From positions 1-64,000 of the forward strand of contig CAUJET010000043.1 in assembly GCA_963169665.1 (NCBI GenBank): a stretch of DNA of 64,000 bases, written 5' to 3'. The translations under genes and the position numbers were made by a program. Positions within the stretch are counted from its first letter, which is position 1, and each line of letters starts with the position of its first letter. The DNA is from Actinomycetota bacterium. GTDB taxonomy: Bacteria; Actinomycetota; Acidimicrobiia; Acidimicrobiales; Ilumatobacteraceae. A model generated the notes under the pieces. The model ran no database searches. It saw only the letters and a program-made list of their open reading frames with translations, and was not told the DNA's origin. This document shows positions 40,255-48,011 of this stretch, piece after piece.

Positions 40255-40853
40255 CCCGATCGGGTTGCGCGAGCGGGTTCGGCCGCGCGCAGCAACTGTC
40301 CGAAGCGTTCGAACGCGAGGGTCGTCGCCGCCACGTCGCCGGTGGCGAGCAGGTCGAGCAGGAGGCCGCGGGTGACGGCCAGCGCCAGCCGTGCATCGGA
40401 GCGCGCGTCGGCTTCGTCGACGCCGGCGGCGCGGCGCAGCGCGGTCATCGGTTCGAGCCACGGCAGGATCAGGTCGTCGAGCAGGGGCTGCATCGCCGGA
40501 TCACCTTGCAGGGCCATCCCGACCATCTCGAAGAAGAGCCGCTCCTGCGCCTGCATGGCCGGATCGACCCAGCGCGCCCACATCGCGCGGATGCGTTGCG
40601 ACGTGCCGCCGTCCGTCGACGTGTTGCTGGCAGCGAGGGCCTCGAGTTGGGCGCGCTGGTCGGCCTCGACGTGGCGCACCACCTCGGCGAGCAGCCCGGC
40701 CTTGGAACCGAAGTGGTACACGAGCATGCGATGGCTGGTGCCGATCGATGCGGCGAGGTCGCGGAGGCTGAGGCCGGCGACGCCCGTCCGGGCGAGGTGG
40801 TCGACCACCTCGGCGAGGAGTTGGGCTCGTGCGTCGGTTCGGGGACGGGCCAT
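40227..40853 (-). CDS. TetR-family repressor
   Basis: 208 residues with an N-terminal TetR HTH (ARAQLLAEVVDHLARTGVAG then SLRDLAASIGTSHRMLVYHF) and a helical ligand domain. Its start is 33 bp from a 7-bp inverted repeat (ATGTACC-N4-GGTACAT) that also lies just before the SRPBCC gene, so the regulator probably represses itself and the divergent SRPBCC gene. The ligand is unknown. Confidence 0.9.
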   Translation of the reverse strand: MARPRTDARAQLLAEVVDHLARTGVAGLSLRDLAASIGTSHRMLVYHFGSKAGLLAEVVRHVEADQRAQLEALAASNTSTDGGTSQRIRAMWARWVDPAMQAQERLFFEMVGMALQGDPAMQPLLDDLILPWLEPMTALRRAAGVDEADARSDARLALAVTRGLLLDLLATGDVAATTLAFERFGQLLRAAEPARATRSGQRDRKRSS

Positions 40854-40885
40854 CGTCCGGCACTGTAGCGGCCCGTGGACAATTC

Positions 40886-40903
40886 ATGTACCAAGTGGTA
40901 CAT
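40886..40903. promoter_or_regulatory. TetR operator: ATGTACC-AAGT-GGTACAT
   Basis: Arms 40886-40892 and 40897-40903 are perfect inverted repeats around AAGT, lying between the TetR start (40853) and SRPBCC start (40912), where both promoters overlap. Size and symmetry are typical of TetR sites. Confidence 0.8.
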
Positions 40904-40911
40904 TCATTCGC

Positions 40912-41367
40912 ATGAGCCGCCGCCGTACCGTCGAGGGCATCGCCCACAGCACCGCCGATCCCGCCACCGTCCACGCCATCTTGCGCGACCGTCCCACCTG
41001 GCCCGACTGGTCGTCGCTCGGCCGCTACGAGTTCGTCAGCGGCACCGAAGGCGAGCTCGACTCGGTGTGCGTGTTCATCACCAACGGCATCCACTCGGTG
41101 GAGCGCATCGTCGAGCTGGTGCCCGACCGCCGCCTCAGCTACGAGCTGCTGTCGGGCCTGCCCATGCGCGGCTATCGCGCCGACATCGACCTCACCCCGT
41201 CGGCGAACCCCGACGGCAGCACCGGCACCGACATCCGCTGGTGCTCGTCGTTCGAACCGAAGATCCCCGGCACCGGGTGGTTCTTCTCGCTGATGATGGG
41301 GCAGCTGTTGCCGCGCATGGCCACTGCGCTCGCTCAGCGGGCGGCCGTGCAACCGGCAGCGCACTGA
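40912..41367 (+). CDS. SRPBCC-family protein
   Basis: 151 residues with the START-like sequence VEGIAHSTADPATVHAILRD at the N-terminus, RPTWPDWSSLGRYEFVSGTE, strands DSVCVFITNGIHSVERIVEL and YELLSGLPMRGYRADIDLTP, and a C-terminal helix ending TALAQRAAVQ. It binds a hydrophobic ligand or acts as a cyclase. Divergent from its probable TetR repressor; followed by the phytanoyl-CoA dioxygenase-like gene 60 bp downstream. Confidence 0.85.
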   Translation: MSRRRTVEGIAHSTADPATVHAILRDRPTWPDWSSLGRYEFVSGTEGELDSVCVFITNGIHSVERIVELVPDRRLSYELLSGLPMRGYRADIDLTPSANPDGSTGTDIRWCSSFEPKIPGTGWFFSLMMGQLLPRMATALAQRAAVQPAAH

Positions 41368-41427
41368 CCCATCTGCGGCGCCGTTCCCCTGAACGACAGG
41401 TCGGGACGGGTTGGCTACCGTTTCGTC

Positions 41428-42294
41428 ATGACCGATGCAGCGACGACGGTGACGGCCCCCGAGATCCCGCGACGCGGTGTCGACGTGTCGGCCGAGGAGA
41501 TCAGCGATCTGTTGCGCGAGCACGGCGCGGTGATCATCGAGCGCCTCGTCGACGGGGAGGTGTGCGACCGACTCGCCGACGAACTCGGCCCGTGGCTCGA
41601 GGCGACGCCGCCCGGTGCCGACGCGTTCTCGGGCCACAACACGCGGCGCACCGGGGCCCTGCTCACCCGGGCACCGGCGAGCGCCGAGCTCGTCGCCCAT
41701 CCGCTCGTGCTCGATGTGGTCGATCGCACGCTGTGGCCGAAGAAGACCACGTTCCAGCTCCATCTCACCCAGTCGATCGCGATCGGGCCCGACTCGCCGG
41801 CGCAGATGCTGCACCGCGATCACTGGTGCTTCGACTTCTTCCCGTTCCCGCGCGACGTCGACGTCGAGGTGAGCACCATCTGGGCGCTCACCGACTTCAC
41901 CGAGGCGAACGGGGCGACCCGTGTGGTGCCCGACAGCCATCGCACCCCCGACGACGTGAAGTACACGTTCGAGCAGTCGGCACCGGCGGAGATGCCGCGA
42001 GGGTCGGTGGTGCTGTACCTCGGCTCGACGGTGCATGCGGGCGGGGCGAACACGACCGACACCACCCGCATCGGCATCAACGTCGACTACGTGTTGGGGT
42101 GGCTGCGGCAGGAGGAGAACCAGTACCTGTCGTACACGCTGGACGAGGTGCGCACGATGCCCGAACGGCTCCAGCGCCTGCTCGGCTACGAGGTGGGCGC
42201 GTACGCGCTCGGGTACATCGACGGTGGCAGGAGCCCGATGGAGTTGGTGCGAGGCGAGTCGGCCGGCGACACCACCAGCTTCGTGCCGCGATGA
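41428..42294 (+). CDS. Phytanoyl-CoA dioxygenase-family (PhyH) protein
   Basis: 288 residues of Fe(II)/2-oxoglutarate-dependent dioxygenase fold. The metal facial triad is visible as HRD in QMLHRDHWCFDF (about 129-131) and the distal His in GSTVHAGGAN (about 203). The 2-oxoglutarate-binding arginine is probably in TTRIGINVDYV. Substrates of the family vary (acyl-CoA, ectoine, halogenated compounds). Its last codons overlap the SGNH gene start (ATGA). Confidence 0.88.
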   Translation: MTDAATTVTAPEIPRRGVDVSAEEISDLLREHGAVIIERLVDGEVCDRLADELGPWLEATPPGADAFSGHNTRRTGALLTRAPASAELVAHPLVLDVVDRTLWPKKTTFQLHLTQSIAIGPDSPAQMLHRDHWCFDFFPFPRDVDVEVSTIWALTDFTEANGATRVVPDSHRTPDDVKYTFEQSAPAEMPRGSVVLYLGSTVHAGGANTTDTTRIGINVDYVLGWLRQEENQYLSYTLDEVRTMPERLQRLLGYEVGAYALGYIDGGRSPMELVRGESAGDTTSFVPR

Positions 42295-44204
42295 CGCGTC
42301 GGCCCGTGGTCGCACGGCTGGTCGCGCTCGTCGTCGCCGCTGTGGTGGCCGGATCGGGAGCCGGGTTCGTGGCGCCATCGCTCGATGCGCCCGTCGCCTT
42401 TGCCGCGCCGGAGCCGTTGTCGTCGCCGTCTCGGTTCGTGCCGGTCGGGCCCGAACGCCTCGCCGACACGCGTGATGCGGTGTGCGAGTGCACGAGGATC
42501 GACGCCACCACGATCCGGGTGCAGGTGACGGGTCGGGTCGGCATCCCGACCGGAGCCGGGGCGGCGGCGATCACCGTCACCGCCACGGGTTCGGCGGCAG
42601 CCACGTTCGTCACCGTGTGGCCATCGGGCGCCGCTCGTCCGGAGACCTCGACCGTCAACGTGGCGTCGGGGCAGACCGTGGCGAACGCAGCCATCGTGCC
42701 GCTGTCCGATGGCGGTGCGATCGACCTGTTCTCGCCGGCCGGTGTGGACCTGGTGGTCGACGTGTCGGGCGTGTTCGTCGCCGCAACCACGGCTCGTGCG
42801 GGACGGTTCGTGCCCGCGTCGCCGGTCCGGCTGCTCGACACGCGCGAGACCGGCTCGCTCGCTGCCGGTGCAGGCGCCGCCGTCGCACGTCCGACGGAGG
42901 TGCCGGCCGATGCGCTCGCGCTCGCCGTGAACGTCACCAGCGTCGGCGCGACCAGTGCGGGCTTCGTGACCGCACATGCGGGTGGGACGCCGGTGCCGTC
43001 GAGTTCGGTGCTCAACCCGGACGGTTCCGGTGCAGCGATCGCAGCATCGGTGATCGTGCCGATGTCACCGGCGGGGATCGCGCTGTTCAACTCCGGTCCG
43101 ACGGACCTGCTGGTCGATCTCGTCGGCTGGTTCACCGGGCCGAGTGCGGCCGACAGCGGCGAGGGGCTGTTCGTGGCGGTGGTGCCCACCCGCCTGCTCG
43201 ACACGCGCACGAGCGCGCCGCGGCTGTGGGCCGACGGCACCCGCGAGCTGGCGGTCGACCTGTCGGGCGCGGCGGCCCTCGTCACCAACGTCACGCTCGA
43301 TCGAACCGACGCCGCCGGCTTCGTGACCGCGTACCCGGCGGGCACCGGCCGTCCGCCGACGTCGTCGCTCAACGCCCGGTCGCGCAACGCTGTGGTGGCG
43401 AACGCGGCGATCACCGGCCTCTCCGATCGTGGTCTCGCCTGGTATTCGAACGCGGGCACCGATCTGGTGGTCGACATGACCGGCTGGTTCGTCGGTTCGC
43501 CGGTCGCGTCGGTGGCGCCGGTGCCGTCGAACGCACCGGTGCCGCCCCGGGTGTTGCTGATCGGCGACTCCACGCTCGCAGCCCTCGACGTCGTGACCGC
43601 GTCGCAGCGGGCGCTGCAGGGCATGGTGCCGGTGCTCGATGCTGCGCCGTGTCGCCGACTGGTTCGTCCGTCGTGCCGCAGCGCGTTCACCGGACAGGTG
43701 CCCGACACCGCGGTGCAGTCGATCGCGCGCACGCCTGGTCCGATCGATGTCGTGGTCGTGAAGGCGGGCTACAACGAGGGCACGTCCGGCTTCCAGCAGG
43801 CGGTCGAGGAGGTGCTGTCCGCTGCCCGCACGCGCGGTGCCCGAGTGGTGGTGTGGCTCAGCTACAGCGAGGGCACGGGCAATCAGCTCCGCACGTACAC
43901 GGTGAACAACGCGGTGCTCACCACGTTGCGCGACAGCGGCGCATGGCCCGAGCTGGTGATCGCCGACTGGCGGACGTATGCCGCCACCTCGAGCGGGTGG
44001 TACTCGGGCGACCGCGTACATCTGCAGGGAGGTGGTGCGTGGGCAACCGCCGACTACGCGGCGCGTTGGGTGGCGAGCGCGCTGCACCGGCCGTGCCCGC
44101 AGCCGTGGGCGCCGGGTGAGACGGTCGACGAGCGGTGCCCGTCACCCGACGTGGCGGCGTCGCAGCGCGGCACCCCCGACCTCCGCGGTCTCTACGGCTT
44201 CTGA
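42291..44204 (+). CDS. Secreted SGNH hydrolase with three RLxDTR repeats
   Basis: 637 residues. A signal peptide (ARLVALVVAAVVAGSGAGFV...PVAFAAP) is followed by three roughly 120-residue repeats. Each begins with a FVPVxPxRLxDTR motif (42,440; 42,810; 43,175 region) and ends in (V/D)LVVD(V/L/M)xGxF. The C-terminal SGNH domain has RVLLIGDSTLAALD (nucleophile Ser about 427), and the D-x-x-H pair in YSGDRVHLQG (about 574-577). It probably is an extracellular or cell-wall esterase/acetylhydrolase. Such RLxDTR repeats are common in Ilumatobacter-like genomes (from memory). Coupled to the PhyH gene. Confidence 0.87.
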   Translation: MTRRPVVARLVALVVAAVVAGSGAGFVAPSLDAPVAFAAPEPLSSPSRFVPVGPERLADTRDAVCECTRIDATTIRVQVTGRVGIPTGAGAAAITVTATGSAAATFVTVWPSGAARPETSTVNVASGQTVANAAIVPLSDGGAIDLFSPAGVDLVVDVSGVFVAATTARAGRFVPASPVRLLDTRETGSLAAGAGAAVARPTEVPADALALAVNVTSVGATSAGFVTAHAGGTPVPSSSVLNPDGSGAAIAASVIVPMSPAGIALFNSGPTDLLVDLVGWFTGPSAADSGEGLFVAVVPTRLLDTRTSAPRLWADGTRELAVDLSGAAALVTNVTLDRTDAAGFVTAYPAGTGRPPTSSLNARSRNAVVANAAITGLSDRGLAWYSNAGTDLVVDMTGWFVGSPVASVAPVPSNAPVPPRVLLIGDSTLAALDVVTASQRALQGMVPVLDAAPCRRLVRPSCRSAFTGQVPDTAVQSIARTPGPIDVVVVKAGYNEGTSGFQQAVEEVLSAARTRGARVVVWLSYSEGTGNQLRTYTVNNAVLTTLRDSGAWPELVIADWRTYAATSSGWYSGDRVHLQGGGAWATADYAARWVASALHRPCPQPWAPGETVDERCPSPDVAASQRGTPDLRGLYGF

Positions 44205-44368
44205 CAGTCGGGGCCCGGCACACGGAGTGACGTCGATGGCGAGGTCGCGAACGCCCCGCCAGACATCAAGAGCCCGCCCAGATCACTTGCGAGACAGCGC
44301 ACAACACGTCCACGTGACGCGCCGGAACTGCCGCTCGGCGCTACCCGATCTCGACAAGGATTGGAATG

Positions 44369-44669
44369 ATGAATCCGGAAAGTCGAGGCGCGGTGGGTCG
44401 AACTGCGGCAAGCCATCGAGCGCGACCTCGGTGACGCTGTCACCGTGGCGAGGGTGCCAACCTGGCCGCCAACCACAGTCGAGGCCGCGTTGAAGTGGGC
44501 GCGAACTTCCGTCTACGAAGGCTGGTACGTGACGCATCTGGTCGATCGAAGCGAGGTGCCCACCACGCTGTGGATGAAGGTGTGGGAGTTCGGTGACGAC
44601 GAGCCGACGTGGGATGACGTGAAGGCGACTCCGGTCGCGCCATCGAACCCATCGAACGACGTCTGGTAG
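44369..44669 (+). pseudogene. Small gene with a probable single-base frameshift
   Basis: From ATG 44369 with AAGGA 8 bp upstream, the frame gives MNPE and then stops usefully after a one-base shift near 44379-44382 (GGAAAG). Reading the next frame gives VEARWVELRQAIERDLGDAV, then TVARVPTWPPTTVEAALKWA... to NPSNDVW and a stop at 44669. Joined, this makes about 100 coherent residues of unknown function. The upstream stretch 44205-44368 has nothing else identifiable. A sequencing error or a recent mutation would produce it. Confidence 0.45.
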
Positions 44670-44690
44670 CGCCGATCGGGCGCGGCGCGG

Positions 44691-45089
44691 TCAGCGTCGA
44701 CGGCGACGTGCGAGGAGTCGTGAGAGTCGGGTGGTGATGTCCTCGAGAGACGCGTTGGTCGAGGCGATCCAGATGACGAGGTCGTAGACGTCGTCGTTGG
44801 AGATCTTGGATGCGTTGAACCCGTTGAGCTCGAGGAACACGGCTGTGGCGAGCCAGCCGAGGCGCTTGTTGCCGTCGACGAGCGCATGGTTGTTGACGAT
44901 CGATTGCAGCAGCGCAGCTGCCTTCGTGATGACGTCCGGGTAGGCGTCCTGGCCGAACGCCGTTGCCTGAGGTCGGGCTGCGGCTGATCCGAGGAGGCCG
45001 ACGTCGCGGATCGGTGGTGGATCGCCGAGCAGCGCGCGGGCGAGATCGATGAGGTCGTCGAGGTCGAGGTACTCGACCGGATCGTTCAT
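44691..45089 (-). CDS. Doc/Fic-type toxin of a toxin-antitoxin pair
   Basis: 132 residues. The Doc-type motif HALVDGNKRLGWLA (H68-x3-D-G-N-K-R) is complete, the Fic-fold signature for kinase-like phosphorylation or AMPylation; Doc phosphorylates EF-Tu. The preceding helix YPDVITKAAALLQSIVNN is typical. The ATG overlaps the antitoxin stop (ATGA). Convergent with the frameshifted gene. Confidence 0.85.
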   Translation of the reverse strand: MNDPVEYLDLDDLIDLARALLGDPPPIRDVGLLGSAAARPQATAFGQDAYPDVITKAAALLQSIVNNHALVDGNKRLGWLATAVFLELNGFNASKISNDDVYDLVIWIASTNASLEDITTRLSRLLARRRRR

Positions 45090-45289
45090 TCGCCGAGGCG
45101 ACGCAGCGCGTCGGCGTGGCGGTCCATCACGAGCGCGGCTGCCGACGAGACGCGGTCGCGGTGCTCGCCCCTGGCAACGAACTCGCGCACGGCGCGCCTG
45201 GCCGCTTCCTGCATCGAGATGCCCTCTGCCTCGGCGCGCTCGCGAAGGGCGTCTTGTTCGCTGTCCGTCAGTCGAAGGGTCATGGCCAT
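45086..45289 (-). CDS. Ribbon-helix-helix antitoxin
   Basis: 67 residues: the MAMTLRLTDSEQDALRERAEAEG segment is a CopG/Arc-like RHH strand and helix, followed by a helix SMQEAARRAVREFVARG. It precedes and overlaps the Doc toxin by 4 bp, which is the normal order. It probably binds the GGTATC/GATACC inverted repeat upstream to autoregulate the operon. Unlike Phd it is an RHH type. Confidence 0.85.
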   Translation of the reverse strand: MAMTLRLTDSEQDALRERAEAEGISMQEAARRAVREFVARGEHRDRVSSAAALVMDRHADALRRLGE

Positions 45290-45293
45290 TGGC

Positions 45294-45318
45294 GCATGGT
45301 ATCAGTTCGATACCGTGC
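45294..45318 (-). promoter_or_regulatory. Antitoxin operator GGTATC-N5-GATACC
   Basis: GGTATC (45298-45303) and GATACC (45309-45314) are perfect inverted repeats with a 5-bp spacer (AGTTC). They extend to GCAtGGTATC and GATACCgTGC with one mismatch. The site starts 5-9 bp before the antitoxin ATG (45289), so the bound antitoxin would block transcription. Confidence 0.75.
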
Positions 45319-45496
45319 AGATCTGCCGTACTGCTCGGCTGGATGCCGTGCGCTCGCCGCCCGGTCCGGGCAATCGGTGCGGTCGTCGCTCGGGCGAGGT
45401 ACCTCTCCCTGAGTTCCCAGTCGGCTCGTGGCTGGCCTCCCCATCGGCGCAGTCTGTTTCCTTGCGCTGAGCGCTCGGTCGGGGCAGTCTCTGCGC

Positions 45497-46024
45497 GTGG
45501 ATTCAAGGGTTCCGGCGATCTTCCTCACCGGCGGTCCGGGATCTGGCAAGACAGCTCTGGCACACGAGATCAGCGAGCTGCTTTGGCGGCTCGGCGAACC
45601 ACACGCGGTCATCGACCTCGATGAGCTCGGCCGTGGTGTGATTCCGGGAGGGTCGGACGACTTCAACCTCTCGCTGACGGTCGACAACATGAAGGCAGTC
45701 TGGGAGAACTTCCGAGCTGCCGGTGTTCGACGACTTGTGTTGGCTCGCGTGGTGCGGACGCCTGCGGAGTTGCAGCGGCTTGTCGATGCGATTCCGGAGT
45801 GCGATGTCACCGTGTGGCATGTCGTCGCGTCGGACGAGGCGATCGCCGCACGGATCGCTCGGCGCGAGGCCGGGTCTGCTCGCGACTTCCTTCTCACAGT
45901 GGCTCGCGACCTCAATGCCGATTCGACCGGGCTTCTCGGCACGAGAGTCGTCAACGAGGGCGCGGCATCGATCACAGACGTGGCGAGGTCGGTGCTGACG
46001 CAAGCGCACTGGCCATGCCCCTGA
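45497..46024 (+). CDS. P-loop kinase-like ATPase
   Basis: 175 residues. Walker A is LTGGPGSGKTA at the N-terminus, followed by AVIDLDELGRG. This is a small-molecule kinase-type NTPase (adenylyl-sulfate or gluconate kinase-like). A possible lid motif is ARIARREAGSA. The GTG at 45497 is preferred; the frame is open back to 45428. It lies in the low-GC-looking accessory island near the TA system. Substrate unknown. Confidence 0.75.
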   Translation: MDSRVPAIFLTGGPGSGKTALAHEISELLWRLGEPHAVIDLDELGRGVIPGGSDDFNLSLTVDNMKAVWENFRAAGVRRLVLARVVRTPAELQRLVDAIPECDVTVWHVVASDEAIAARIARREAGSARDFLLTVARDLNADSTGLLGTRVVNEGAASITDVARSVLTQAHWPCP

Positions 46025-46031
46025 GCCGGGC

Positions 46032-46050
46032 GCAGACAGCATCGGTCTGC
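46032..46050 (+). terminator. Short hairpin after the P-loop gene
   Basis: GCAGAC (46032-46037) pairs with GTCTGC (46045-46050) around AGCATCG, 8 bp past the stop codon, in a 138-bp gap. It is a modest terminator candidate, and nothing else is seen in the gap. Confidence 0.4.
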
Positions 46051-46162
46051 CGCTCTGTTCGCCGGCTGCACCATCGAGCAGCGCGGAGCTCGACGTGTCG
46101 ACCTCGACTGACTGAACGGAGGTGAACCCGCCTGCCTTCGATCGGCGGAACCGAGTGCTCGG

Positions 46163-47968
46163 CTAGGGCTTCTCCTCGTCGGTGGTGGCGCTCTCGCGGT
46201 CCTCCCAGTCGATCCAGTGGACGCCCGACTCGGCCACCCATGCGTGCACCGACTCACCGGTCGTCCGCGTGAGGTGTTGCGTGCCGATCTGGTCGATCAG
46301 TCCGTACGCCTCCATCCGCTCACGCACGTGACCCTTCAGCTCGGTGAAGCGCAGCGTGACGTCGCGTGCAGCCAGGTCGCGGATCAGCTCGTCGATCGCG
46401 TCGGCAGCCGTCGTGTCGACGTCGGTGATCGGCTCGGCCGTCACCACCACCACACGCACGTCCCGGCCCGCGTGCTCGGCACGATCGATCCGCTCGAGCA
46501 CGTCCTCGACGAAGAAGCGGGCGTTGGCGAAGAACAGCGGCGCGTCGAACCGGTACAGCATCAGCCCGGGGATGTGCCGACCTTCGGGGTGGCGCTGGTC
46601 GTCGTGGTACCCCTTCAGACCGTCGACACGCACCAGTTCGGTGGTGTGCGGCTTCCACGCCTTGCGCATGAAGTTCAACAGCGACAGCGCGATCGCCACC
46701 ACGACACCCGTGATCGCACCGAACAACGCGACCGCCACGAACGCGGCCATCGAGAGCAGGAACTCGCTGTGACGGATCCGGGCGAGGCGGGCCACGGGCG
46801 CGATGCTGAACATCCGCAGCGCGGCCGAGATCACGACTGCAGCGAGCGTGGCCTGCGGCAGGTTGCGGAACGTCGCCGATCCCACCACCAGCAACACGAG
46901 CAGCACGGCTGATGCGAACACACCGGTGAGCTGCGTGCGAGCGCCTGCGGCCTCGGCCACGGGGGTGCGCGACGAACTGCCGCTCACCGGGAAGCCCTGG
47001 AAGAAGCCCGAGGTGATGTTCACCAGGCCCAACGCCACCAGCTCCTGGTTCGAGTCGACCTTGGCGCCGCGCTTGAGCGCGAACACGCGGGCCAGCACGC
47101 TCGTGTCGGCGAACGCGACGAACGAGATGCCGAGCGCTGCGCCGAACATGGCGCTCAGGTTGTCCCAGTCGGTGTCGGGCAGGCTCGGCCGCGGGAAGCC
47201 CGACGGCAGGTCGCCCACGAGCTGCAGACCGTTGCCGCTCAGCCCGAAGGCGACCGTCACGACGATCGCTCCCACGACGGCGACGAGCACGCCGGGCACG
47301 ACCTTGGTGAGGCGCCCCATCAGCAAGATCACCGCCAGGCTGCCGGCGGCGATGCCGACCGCCCAGCCGTTCGTCTCGCCCTCGATCACGCCGTCCACGA
47401 ACTCGCGGGCAACACCGACGAGACCGTCCGCCTCCACCGAGAAGCCGAACGCCTTCGGCAGCTGGTTGACGACGATCGTGAGCGCGATGCCGTTGAGGTA
47501 GCCGAACCGCACCGGTGCGGACAGCAGCTCGGCGAGGAAGCCGAACCGGGCGAGCCCGGCCAGCACCCCGATCACGCCGACCACCACCGACAGCAACCCG
47601 GCGAGGGCGACCGCGTCCCCGGGATCGCTCGCGGCGAGCGGCACGATCGCGGCGAGGATCAGCGGTGCGAGCGACGAGTCGGGCCCCATCACCAACACGC
47701 GCGACGGGCCCACCACCGCGTACACGAGCAGCGGGACGATCGTGGCGTACAGGCCGGTGATCGGCGGCAGTCCCGACGCCTGTGCGTAGGCCATCCCGGC
47801 CGGCACCAGCAGGGCGACCAGCACCGTGCCCGCGACAGCGTCCTTCGCGAGCCATCCGCGCTCGTACGAACGCAGCTGCTCGATCAACGGGACGAGTCGC
47901 GTCCACGACCGCGCGGCATCGTCGGGCGTGTTCCCGGATCGTTGCCCGGTGGGGTGCTGCGTGCTCAC
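46163..47968 (-). CDS. SulP-family anion (sulfate) transporter
   Basis: 601 residues. The SulP signature region is VALLVPAGMAYAQASGLPPI with LYATIVPLLVYAVVG, followed by about 12-14 helices and the GISFVAFADTSVLARVFALK segment. A C-terminal STAS domain (about 450-560) includes LMLYRFDAPLFFANARFFVE and VVVTAEPITDVDTTAADAID. It transports sulfate or another anion. The gene lies 43 bp after the sulfatase on the same strand, so imported or released sulfate may link the two. Confidence 0.92.
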   Translation of the reverse strand: MSTQHPTGQRSGNTPDDAARSWTRLVPLIEQLRSYERGWLAKDAVAGTVLVALLVPAGMAYAQASGLPPITGLYATIVPLLVYAVVGPSRVLVMGPDSSLAPLILAAIVPLAASDPGDAVALAGLLSVVVGVIGVLAGLARFGFLAELLSAPVRFGYLNGIALTIVVNQLPKAFGFSVEADGLVGVAREFVDGVIEGETNGWAVGIAAGSLAVILLMGRLTKVVPGVLVAVVGAIVVTVAFGLSGNGLQLVGDLPSGFPRPSLPDTDWDNLSAMFGAALGISFVAFADTSVLARVFALKRGAKVDSNQELVALGLVNITSGFFQGFPVSGSSSRTPVAEAAGARTQLTGVFASAVLLVLLVVGSATFRNLPQATLAAVVISAALRMFSIAPVARLARIRHSEFLLSMAAFVAVALFGAITGVVVAIALSLLNFMRKAWKPHTTELVRVDGLKGYHDDQRHPEGRHIPGLMLYRFDAPLFFANARFFVEDVLERIDRAEHAGRDVRVVVVTAEPITDVDTTAADAIDELIRDLAARDVTLRFTELKGHVRERMEAYGLIDQIGTQHLTRTTGESVHAWVAESGVHWIDWEDRESATTDEEKP

Positions 47969-48011
47969 TCGCCGCGACGGTACTGCTGTCGCGTCGCCCG
48001 CAGCGTGTGGG

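Noticed and set aside
45330-45500. Imperfect direct repeat around GGTCCGGGCAATC and GGTCGGGGCAGTC as an attachment site
   Set aside because: Too short and diverged, no integrase nearby, and no tRNA gene.
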